Assembly (NCBI GenBank): GCA_045639255.1
Contig: JAZUCT010000008.1
Coordinates: 1-20,306, forward strand
Source of the DNA: JAZUCT01 sp045639255
GTDB taxonomy: Bacteria; Bacillota; Clostridia; Christensenellales; UBA1242
Length of the DNA stretch: 20,306 nucleotides
Direction: 5' to 3'
In this document: in pieces, positions 1-6,788 of the stretch
How the letters are laid out: each line of letters starts with the position of its first letter
How positions within the stretch are numbered: position 1 is the first letter of the stretch
Notes under the pieces: generated by a model
Databases searched by the model: none
What the model was told of the DNA's origin: nothing
Seen by the model: the letters and a program-made list of their open reading frames with translations, nothing else
Made by a program: the position numbers and the translations under genes

Positions 1-2
1 GT

Positions 3-31
3 TTGTTTTTAGGGAAAAATAATGGTATAAT
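3..31 (+). promoter_or_regulatory. Sigma-A promoter of the HU gene
   Basis: A perfect -10 TATAAT lies at 26-31, preceded by TG at 23-24 (extended -10). A plausible -35 TTGTTT lies at 3-8 with a 17-nt spacer. Transcription would start near 38, giving a short leader that carries the GGAGG site of the HU gene. Confidence 0.7.
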
Positions 32-74
32 CAAGTTAACAAGTTAATGCTTGATAAACTTATTGGAGGAATTT

Positions 75-347
75 ATGAATAAAACAGAATTAATTAAAAG
101 AATTTCAGAAAAAGTTGGAATCACACAAAAAGATGTGGATTTAATTGTTAAATCTTACATTGAAGTTGTTGCTGAAGCTTTAAAAGATGGCGAAAAAGTT
201 CAACTTCCAGGTTTTTGCAGTTACGAATTAAAAGTTAGGGAAGCAAGGGAAGCAATTAATCCAGCAACACAAGAAAAGGTAAAAGTTCCTGCATGCAAAG
301 TTCCTGTTTGCAAAATGGGCAAAGCATTTAAAGATCAATTTAATTAA
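75..347 (+). CDS. hup: HU-family DNA-binding protein (90 aa)
   Basis: Histone-like nucleoid protein that binds and bends DNA as a dimer. The 90-residue length is the family norm. It has the N-terminal helical start MNKTELIKRISEK, the PGFCSYE turn (usually PGFG.FE), the intercalating Asn62-Pro63 at the tip of the beta arm, and the C-terminal VPVCKMGKAFKD (usually VPAFKPGKALKD). The ATG at 75 is chosen over the upstream in-frame TTG at 51 because TTGGAGGA lies 5 nt before it. It is monocistronic, with its own promoter and terminator. Oddities are three cysteines (C48, C74, C79), which HU proteins usually lack, and an arm in which the usual basic RKGRNP run reads REAINP, so the arm is less basic. 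Family membership is secure; a changed DNA-binding mode is inference. Confidence 0.95.
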   Translation: MNKTELIKRISEKVGITQKDVDLIVKSYIEVVAEALKDGEKVQLPGFCSYELKVREAREAINPATQEKVKVPACKVPVCKMGKAFKDQFN

Positions 348-354
348 TTAAATC

Positions 355-391
355 AAAAAAAAGCAAATTTTAACAAATATTTGCTTTTTTT
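355..391 (+). terminator. Rho-independent terminator after HU
   Basis: The stem 357-368 pairs with 379-390 (core GCAAAT/ATTTGC flanked by A/T pairs), with a 10-nt loop and a T run at 385-391. It follows the HU stop by a few bases. Confidence 0.85.
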
Positions 392-442
392 GTTTTATTT
401 CAATTTGTTATTCTTGCAAAAAAATATGCAAATATGTTAATA

Positions 443-448
443 TATAAT
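443..448 (+). promoter_or_regulatory. Probable -10 box for the AMP-binding enzyme gene
   Basis: TATAAT lies at 443-448, in the only intergenic stretch before the gene that starts at 490. No good -35 is found at 16-18 nt; TTGCAA at 414-419 is 23 nt away. The leader would be about 35 nt. Confidence 0.4.
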
Positions 449-489
449 ATATAAGATAACAAATTAATTTTTATGGAAGCGAAAGAAAT

Positions 490-2097
490 ATGGCAAGTAT
501 GTATAAGTTATTAATTGAAAAGAATTCCAGCAGGCAAGATTATTCTGCCACTTCTCTTTTTGGTTGCGAAACAAAAATGAGCACGCTTATTTCACATATT
601 GAAAAACTTTCTGGTTGGCTTGCAGTTCATGGTGTAAAGCGCAAAGATAAAGTTCTTGTTTGTTTGCCAAACATTCCAAATGCGCTTGTTATATTCTATG
701 CCGTTAACAAACTTGGCGCTGCTGTTAATTTTATTAATCCGCAAAGTTCCAGTCAATATGTTTTGCAACAGTTAAAAGAATACGATGCAAAGTATGTTTT
801 TGTTTTGGATAGTTGGTTTAACGATAACTATCAGGATTTTCAACTTATTAACACAAATTTTATAATATGTTCTGTTGCAGATTATTTAACAGGTGTTCAA
901 AAGTTTAAATTCGATACAGTTGCATCTTTTAAATACAGAAACATGCTAAGAAACAAAAACTTCATTAAGTATTTTTCACTTATCGATAACGGTTTAAGAA
1001 TTGAAGGCGATAGTTCAAGCAATTTGGTTTCAGCAATTCTTAACAATGGCGCAACAGGCAGTTGTGTTAGGGCGGTGGCGCACACAAGCAAAGCCTTTAA
1101 TGTTGCAACAGAAAACTTAAAATCGTTTTTTGGAAATTTAACAGCAGAAGAGCATTGCATTCTTATGGCAATGCCAATTTGGCATAATGTTGGCTTAACA
1201 CTTTGCATGCATTTTGCCCTTTGCAATGGCATTAAAGTTGTTATGATGCCAGAATTTAATTCAAGCAATGCAATTAAACTTATGGGGCAAAACAAAGTTT
1301 CAATTTTTGCCGGATATCCATATATGTTCACAGAAATATTTAAAAAACATTCTGCAAACAAAGCATTTAAGCACATAAAATATGCACTTTGCGGTGGTGG
1401 ATTTTTAAACAGCAATGTGTTGGCAGACTGCAATAAATCACTTAAAGATGCAGGGGCAGATTGTGAAGTAACAATTTGTTACTGGCTAAGTGAAATGGCA
1501 GGCATAAGCATTATTAATGCATTTCACACAACTGCAAGTGTTGGAAAATGCAGTGAAGGTGTTAATGCTGTTGTTGTTAACGATGGCAACAGTGTTTGTG
1601 CACCATGCGAAGTGGGCGAGTTGTGTTTAAGTGGTTCAACTTTAATGCAGGGCTATGCAAAATCCAATGTTCCAATGCAAAAAAACACAATTAAACTTGT
1701 TAATGGAAACTCTTTTATAAAAACAGGCGATAATGGTTACATCGATGAACTTGGAAATGTGTTTATTGTTAACAAAATTAAACGAATAATTAAATATAAA
1801 CACTTAAACATTTTTCCAGAAGAAATTGAAAATGTTGTTTCAAAGCTTAAAGAAGTTAAATGCTGTTGTGTTGTTAATAATATTGATGAACCACTTATTG
1901 ATGGCAAAATTAAAATTGTTGTTTGTTTAAAAAACAATGCAACAAGCAAAGATGTTAACGAAAAAATTAATAATGCGGTTAAGGGTGTTATTCATAATAT
2001 TAATGCAAAGTTTGAAGTTGTTTATGCTTATTCTTTACCACTTACAAAAGATGGCAAGTATGATTTCAGTGCAATGCAAGAAGTATATAATGTTTAA
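490..2097 (+). CDS. Divergent AMP-binding / acyl-CoA synthetase-like enzyme (535 aa)
   Basis: A member of the ANL superfamily, which activates carboxylates as acyl-adenylates and usually passes them to CoA or a carrier. The full two-domain length is present. Recognisable elements are a degenerate P-loop NNGATGSCVR (residues 185-194, normally SSGTTGxPKG), the A5-like YWLSE (331-335, normally YGxTE), the A7 TGD (412-414), NIFPEEIE in the A8 region, and the C-terminal LTKDGKYD with the probable catalytic Lys523. The A8 GRxK(D/E)xIKxxG motif reads NKIKRIIKYKH, losing its first Gly-Arg and its later glycine. The substrate cannot be told. GGAAG at 475-479 precedes ATG 490; a second in-frame ATG lies at 499. 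It is monocistronic and is separated from a convergent gene by a shared terminator. Either a low-activity ligase or a family with a special substrate is possible. Confidence 0.85.
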   Translation: MASMYKLLIEKNSSRQDYSATSLFGCETKMSTLISHIEKLSGWLAVHGVKRKDKVLVCLPNIPNALVIFYAVNKLGAAVNFINPQSSSQYVLQQLKEYDAKYVFVLDSWFNDNYQDFQLINTNFIICSVADYLTGVQKFKFDTVASFKYRNMLRNKNFIKYFSLIDNGLRIEGDSSSNLVSAILNNGATGSCVRAVAHTSKAFNVATENLKSFFGNLTAEEHCILMAMPIWHNVGLTLCMHFALCNGIKVVMMPEFNSSNAIKLMGQNKVSIFAGYPYMFTEIFKKHSANKAFKHIKYALCGGGFLNSNVLADCNKSLKDAGADCEVTICYWLSEMAGISIINAFHTTASVGKCSEGVNAVVVNDGNSVCAPCEVGELCLSGSTLMQGYAKSNVPMQKNTIKLVNGNSFIKTGDNGYIDELGNVFIVNKIKRIIKYKHLNIFPEEIENVVSKLKEVKCCCVVNNIDEPLIDGKIKIVVCLKNNATSKDVNEKINNAVKGVIHNINAKFEVVYAYSLPLTKDGKYDFSAMQEVYNV

Positions 2098-2100
2098 ACA

Positions 2101-2133
2101 AAAAATGCACAGATGTTAAACTGTGCATTTTTT
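2101..2133. terminator. Bidirectional terminator between convergent genes
   Basis: AAAAATGCACAG (2101-2112) pairs perfectly with CTGTGCATTTTT (2121-2132) across an 8-nt loop. There is a T run on the plus strand and an A run (T run on the minus strand) at the other end. It sits between stop codons facing each other at 2097 and 2132-2134. Confidence 0.9.
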
Positions 2134-2782
2134 ATTCAATTTCATAATCAGTATCTAAAACATATTTGCCATTTTTATAGGTATAACCGCCTTCTTCTTC
2201 AAAAGCATAATCTTGAAATTCTTTGCTGTTAACCCAACTTTCATATTCTTTGCGATAGTCTTCACAACTTTTTGTTTGAAGTGTTAAAGATTTGCATTTT
2301 TCAGGAACTTTAATAGGCGAGTTAATGTTTGAGTTTTTAACCATGCCTTTTTTAAGTTGCCTTTGATGTTTTTTAACATCTTTTTCAATGCTGGAACTTA
2401 ACGAATAAATGCTTAGTGATGAAAATAAAGCTTTTGCCCTAGGAATAATTCTTACAAGTGCTTCTTTAACAGAACAGCCTGTGTTTTTAACATCGTAAAT
2501 AACATGCTCAACACATTCAAGGTAATGCGATAAGCTTTCACTGTTTAAATAGTCAAGCACGCATTCTTTTTTTGGTTTTGAAACTCGGTTAGGAAGATCA
2601 GGGTTGTAAATGCTATTAAATTTAAGCAAAAAATATTCACCAAGAATTGCGTTATAAACGCTTGAAAAAATATCTTGATAACTTTCGCCTTGCATTTTTG
2701 AAAGCCCACTAAGAATTTTATTTTTTTGAATTGTTTCCATTCTTAAAGTTATTCTTGTTTGTTTTTCTGTTATTTCTGTCAT
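2132..2782 (-). CDS. Unknown protein with N-terminal ribbon-helix-helix-like segment (216 aa)
   Basis: I do not recognise the full protein. Residues about 8-45 show the pattern of a ribbon-helix-helix DNA-binding fold: a short strand with alternating residues (TRITLRM), a first helix (KNKILSGLSKMQG), then ESYQDIFSSVYNAIL where such proteins have (G)xSxNE(L/F)I..A. The rest is mostly helical, with a lysine-rich middle (KKHQRQLKKG) and a strongly acidic C-terminus (FEEEGG...DTDYEIE). There is no signal peptide or membrane segment. The ATG at 2782 is chosen because GGTGGAG precedes it; a longer in-frame start at 2851 would read through the promoter. Its own minus-strand promoter lies just upstream, and it is divergent from rpoB. 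A regulator role is inference from the N-terminus only. Confidence 0.75.
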   Translation of the reverse strand: MTEITEKQTRITLRMETIQKNKILSGLSKMQGESYQDIFSSVYNAILGEYFLLKFNSIYNPDLPNRVSKPKKECVLDYLNSESLSHYLECVEHVIYDVKNTGCSVKEALVRIIPRAKALFSSLSIYSLSSSIEKDVKKHQRQLKKGMVKNSNINSPIKVPEKCKSLTLQTKSCEDYRKEYESWVNSKEFQDYAFEEEGGYTYKNGKYVLDTDYEIE

Positions 2783-2801
2783 AAGCTCCACCTTTGAAAA
2801 T

Positions 2802-2830
2802 ATTTTAACATATAAATATAAAATTGTCCA
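2802..2830 (-). promoter_or_regulatory. Sigma-A promoter of the ribbon-helix-helix-like gene
   Basis: On the minus strand, TGGACA (2825-2830) and TAAAAT (2802-2807) each match consensus at 5 of 6 bases and are separated by exactly 17 nt. The start site would be near 2795, leaving a short leader with GGTGGAG before ATG 2782. This supports the shorter start codon. Confidence 0.75.
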
Positions 2831-2941
2831 TAGTGAATTTAATAAAAACAAAAAAAGTGTTAATTTTGCTTAAAAAACAAAATTTACACCCTTAAATATT
2901 AATAATTTAAATAAATTTAAAAATAAAGATGTTTTAAATTG

Positions 2942-2970
2942 TTGACATCTTGACTTTTTTAATATATAAT
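2942..2970 (+). promoter_or_regulatory. Perfect consensus sigma-A promoter of rpoBC
   Basis: TTGACA (2942-2947), 17 nt, TATAAT (2965-2970): both hexamers are exact consensus with ideal spacing. This is the strongest promoter in the window and drives rpoB-rpoC independently of any ribosomal-protein gene. Confidence 0.9.
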
Positions 2971-2976
2971 ATCATG

Positions 2977-3096
2977 AGCGAGTATTGTGCAAAAACAAAT
3001 CTCACTGCGCAATTTTTAAAATTTTGCTTATTATTTATAGCACAAATTTTTAAATTTTACAACTGAATAGAAAATAATTTTGAAGGAGATTTATTA
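2977..3096 (+). promoter_or_regulatory. Long rpoB leader with alternative pairings
   Basis: About 120 nt of untranslated leader separate the predicted start site from rpoB. TTGTGC (2985-2990) can pair either with GCGCAA (3007-3012, one G-U) or perfectly with GCACAA (3040-3045), so two exclusive hairpins are possible. No U-tract terminator is seen. AAGGAG at 3083-3088 serves rpoB. A regulatory role is inference. Confidence 0.4.
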
Positions 3097-6000
3097 ATGA
3101 GCCAAAAAAATTTAGGGCTGAAAAAAATTAAATGCGGTAACAGAGAAAGATATTCATTCGCAAAAGTTCCTGAATATGAAAAGTTACCTTATTTAATTGG
3201 AGTTCAAAAAGATTCTTATCAACAATTTTTAAAGGAAGGAATTGGCGATGTTCTTAGTGAATATTCCCCAATAACTGATTACAGCGGAAAGGCTGAACTT
3301 CACTTTGTTGATTATGTTTTGGAGTCTCAACCAAAACATAGCATGGAAGATTGCAAAAAGAAAGGATTAAGTTACACAGTTGCCCTGAAAGTTAAGGTTC
3401 GTTTGGTTATAACTGAAACCGGAGAAGTTAAAGAGCAAGAAGTATTCTTAGGCGATATTCCATACATGACGCCTGAGGGTTCTTTTATTTTCAGCGGTGT
3501 TGAAAGGGTTATTGTAAGCCAAATTGCAAAAAGTCCAAGCGTTTATTTCGATAAAGAAATCGATAAAAATGGTAAGGATTTGTTTAATGGAATTATGAGC
3601 CCAACAAGGGGAACTTGGATTCAAATTGATCAAACAAGCTTAGATACTTTGCGTTTTATTATTGATAGAAGTGCAAAACTTTCAGCAGGTGTGTTCTTAA
3701 AATGTTTAGGTTTAACCAATGCAGATATTCTTGATATTTTTGGAAATCACCCATTTGTTGTTAACACACTTGATAAAGAAACTTCAAACACAAAAGAAGA
3801 AGCACTTATTGAATTTTCAAGAAAAACACGCCCAAGCGAAGTTCCAAATGCAAGCGCAACTGAAAGTTTTATAAATTCATTATTCTTCTCGAACCAATAT
3901 AATCTTGCAAAAACAGGCAGATATAAATTTAATAAGAAACTTGACCTTGCAACCAGAATAACAGGTTTAACAAGTGCAAAAGATATTGTTTCTGCCGATG
4001 GCGAATTGTTTGTTAAAGCAGGCGAAACAATTTCTGCTGAAACTGCAAGGCAAATTAAAGATAGTGGAATTAACAGCGTTGAAGTTGTTGTTAATAACAA
4101 AGCATACACAATGGTTGGTAACGCAAGGGTAAGGCTTGAAAATGTTCTTAAATGCAATCCAAGAGACCTTGGCATAACCGAAGAAGTTTATTATCCACTT
4201 CTTACACAAATTTTAAAAGAAAACAAAACCAAAGAAAAACGCCTTAAAGCAATTAAAGAAAATGCAAAAGAACTTCAAACAATGCATTTAACAATTGAAG
4301 ATATTTTGGCAACAGTTTCTTATGAACTTGATTTAATTGAAGGTTTAGGCAGGCTTGATGAAGTTGACCACCTTGCAAACAGAAGGGTTGCAACCGTTGG
4401 TGAACTTATTGCATCAAATCTAAGAATTGGTATGACAAAACTTAGCCAAAGTGTTAAAGAACATTTGCAAGCACAAGATTTAAGCCAAGTAACACCAGCA
4501 AGTGTTGTTAATGCAAGGCAAATTAACAAAGCATTGAAAGATTTTGTGGCTTCCAGCCAACTTTCACAACTTTTAGATAACATGAACCCACTTGCAGAAT
4601 TAACACAAAAAAGAAGGCTTACAGCAGTTGGCCCTGGCGGTGTTAAAAAAGAACGTGCAAGTGCCGAAGTGCGTGATATTAACCACACTCACTATGGAAG
4701 AATTTGTATTATTGAAACACCAGAAGGTTCTTCAATCGGTTTGATTAACTCAATGGCTTCATTTGCACATATTAACGAATATGGCTTTATTGAAGTTCCA
4801 TACAGAAAAGTGGATAAAGAAAAAGGTGTTGCAACCGATGAAATTGTTTACCTTATGGCTGATGAAGATGAATTCTGCTATATTGCACAAGCAAACGAAC
4901 CATTAACAGAAGATGGTCACTTTGTGAACAGCCGTGTTGTTTGCCGTTATTGCGATGAAGTAACACAAGTTCCAGCAAGTCAAATTGATTATATCGATGT
5001 TGCACCTAACGAACCAATTTCTGTTTCAACATCACTTATTCCGTTTGTTGAAAACAACATGACTGCTCGTGCTCAATATGGTTCAAACATGCAAAGGCAG
5101 GCAGTTCCACTTCTTCGCCCAGAAGCACCATTTGTTGGAACAGGTTTAGAAGCAAAAGTTGCACTTGATAGTGGTGCAATAATTGTTGCAAAACGTCCAG
5201 GTGTTGTAACTTATGTTGATGCTATGAAAGTTGAAGTAACAACTGATAATGGCGAAGTGGACACATACACATTAACAAAATTCTTTAAATCTAACCATGA
5301 TACCTGCATTAACCAACGCCCAGCAGTTAGAAATGGTCAAAAATTAAAAATGGGCGATTTAATTGCAGATTCAAGTTCAACCGATGGCGGAGAACTTGCA
5401 ATAGGCCGTAACCTTTGCGTTGCATTTGTTAACTGGGAAGGTTATAACTATGAAGATGCTATTTTAATTAATGAAAGGCTTGTTAAAGAAGATATTTTAA
5501 CTTCAATAACACTTAAAGTTGAAGAAATCGATGCAAGGGCAACAAAACTTGGCGATGAAGAAATCACCCGTGATATTCCAAATGTAAGCGAAGAAGCACT
5601 TGCTAACCTTGATGAAAGGGGTATAATTCGCGTTGGTGCTGAAGTTATGCCAGACGATATTCTTGTTGGTAAAGTAACACCAAAAGGTGAAACTGAACTT
5701 ACACCAGAAGAAAGATTGTTAAGGGCAATCTTTGGTGAAAAAGCACGCGATGTTAGGGATACTTCACTTCGTGTTGACCATGGAAGTGGCGGTGTTGTTG
5801 TTGATGTTCAAGTTCTTTCAAAGAAAAATAAAGATGAACTTCCAGCAGGCGTTCATACATCTGTTAAAGTTTATATTGCTCAAAAACGTAAAATGAGTGT
5901 TGGTGATAAAATGGCTGGTCGCCACGGTAACAAAGGTGTTGTTTCAATTGTTATGCCAGAAGCAGATATGCCATACCTAGCAAATGGTCAACAAGTGGAT

Positions 6001-6774
6001 ATCATTCTTAACCCACTTGGTGTTCAATCCCGTATGAACATTGGTCAGTTGTTGGATACTTCACTTGGACTTGCAGCAAAATCACTTGGAATTCATGTTG
6101 CAACACCAGCATTTGATGGCGCAAAACTAAGCGATATTGAACAAATGTATATCGATAACAATCTTCCAGCAAATGGCAAATTTAAATTGTTCGATGGAAG
6201 AACAGGTGAACCGTTTGATAACGATGTTACAGTTGGTTATATGTATATGATTAAACTTGAACACATGGTTGATAACAAAATGCACGCAAGAAGCACTGGT
6301 AAATATACCCTTGTTACACAACAACCATTAGGTGGTAAAGCCATGATGGGTGGCCAAAAATTTGGTGAAATGGAAGTTTGGGGACTTGAAGCATATGGTG
6401 CTTCAACAATCTTGCAAGAAATTTTAACAATTAAATCAGATGATGTTGCAGGAAGAACAAAAGCATACGAAGCCATTGTTAAAGGCGAACAAATTGCTGA
6501 ACCTGGAATTCCAGAAGCATTTAAGGTTCTTGTTAAAGAATTGCAAGCAATTGGCTTAGATATTAAAATCTTAAACGATAACAATCAAGAAATTGATCTT
6601 AAAGAACTTTCAAGCGAAGAAAATGAACCAGTTTCACTTGATAAATCACAATCAACTGACCTTGAAGAAGTTTCACTTGAAGATTATATTAAGCCAGAAG
6701 ATGAAACCGAAGATGAACTTGAAGAAAGCACTGTGTTTGATGAAAGTTCATTGTTTGACGAGGATTGGGACTAA
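3097..6774 (+). CDS. rpoB: DNA-directed RNA polymerase subunit beta (1225 aa)
   Basis: Catalytic core subunit of RNA polymerase. It is full length, with conserved blocks in order: the rifampicin-pocket region (residues 489-512), ETPEGSSIGLI, EGYNYEDAILI, QKRKMSVGDKMAGRHGNKGV, SRMNIGQ, DNKMHARSTG and GEMEVWGLEAYGA. The lysines and acidic pair of the active centre are present. In the rifampicin pocket, E. coli positions H526, S531 and L533 are Q504, T509 and V511 here, while D516 and R529 are kept. The usually fixed GGKAQFGGQRF reads GGKAMMGGQKF (1079-1089). The C-terminus carries an acidic tail of about 65 residues (many Glu/Asp), as in some Firmicutes. AAGGAG lies 8 nt before the ATG. It is followed after 14 nt by rpoC. 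No rplL or rplJ lies upstream, unlike the common arrangement. Confidence 0.98.
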   Translation: MSQKNLGLKKIKCGNRERYSFAKVPEYEKLPYLIGVQKDSYQQFLKEGIGDVLSEYSPITDYSGKAELHFVDYVLESQPKHSMEDCKKKGLSYTVALKVKVRLVITETGEVKEQEVFLGDIPYMTPEGSFIFSGVERVIVSQIAKSPSVYFDKEIDKNGKDLFNGIMSPTRGTWIQIDQTSLDTLRFIIDRSAKLSAGVFLKCLGLTNADILDIFGNHPFVVNTLDKETSNTKEEALIEFSRKTRPSEVPNASATESFINSLFFSNQYNLAKTGRYKFNKKLDLATRITGLTSAKDIVSADGELFVKAGETISAETARQIKDSGINSVEVVVNNKAYTMVGNARVRLENVLKCNPRDLGITEEVYYPLLTQILKENKTKEKRLKAIKENAKELQTMHLTIEDILATVSYELDLIEGLGRLDEVDHLANRRVATVGELIASNLRIGMTKLSQSVKEHLQAQDLSQVTPASVVNARQINKALKDFVASSQLSQLLDNMNPLAELTQKRRLTAVGPGGVKKERASAEVRDINHTHYGRICIIETPEGSSIGLINSMASFAHINEYGFIEVPYRKVDKEKGVATDEIVYLMADEDEFCYIAQANEPLTEDGHFVNSRVVCRYCDEVTQVPASQIDYIDVAPNEPISVSTSLIPFVENNMTARAQYGSNMQRQAVPLLRPEAPFVGTGLEAKVALDSGAIIVAKRPGVVTYVDAMKVEVTTDNGEVDTYTLTKFFKSNHDTCINQRPAVRNGQKLKMGDLIADSSSTDGGELAIGRNLCVAFVNWEGYNYEDAILINERLVKEDILTSITLKVEEIDARATKLGDEEITRDIPNVSEEALANLDERGIIRVGAEVMPDDILVGKVTPKGETELTPEERLLRAIFGEKARDVRDTSLRVDHGSGGVVVDVQVLSKKNKDELPAGVHTSVKVYIAQKRKMSVGDKMAGRHGNKGVVSIVMPEADMPYLANGQQVDIILNPLGVQSRMNIGQLLDTSLGLAAKSLGIHVATPAFDGAKLSDIEQMYIDNNLPANGKFKLFDGRTGEPFDNDVTVGYMYMIKLEHMVDNKMHARSTGKYTLVTQQPLGGKAMMGGQKFGEMEVWGLEAYGASTILQEILTIKSDDVAGRTKAYEAIVKGEQIAEPGIPEAFKVLVKELQAIGLDIKILNDNNQEIDLKELSSEENEPVSLDKSQSTDLEEVSLEDYIKPEDETEDELEESTVFDESSLFDEDWD

Positions 6775-6788
6775 GTAGGAGGAAATTT

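Noticed and set aside
51..74. Upstream TTG start for HU
   Set aside because: It lacks a ribosome site and would add 8 residues not found in HU proteins, whereas ATG 75 has GGAGG at the right distance.
897..1433. Long antisense frame (178 codons) within the AMP-binding enzyme gene
   Set aside because: It is a shadow of a real gene in the opposite strand; no Shine-Dalgarno or promoter, and the sense frame shows family motifs throughout.
3747..4209. Antisense frames within rpoB
   Set aside because: Low-complexity shadows of the rpoB frame with no start signals. The same applies to the antisense frames within rpoC at 7277-7747, 8534-8977 and 9887-10297.
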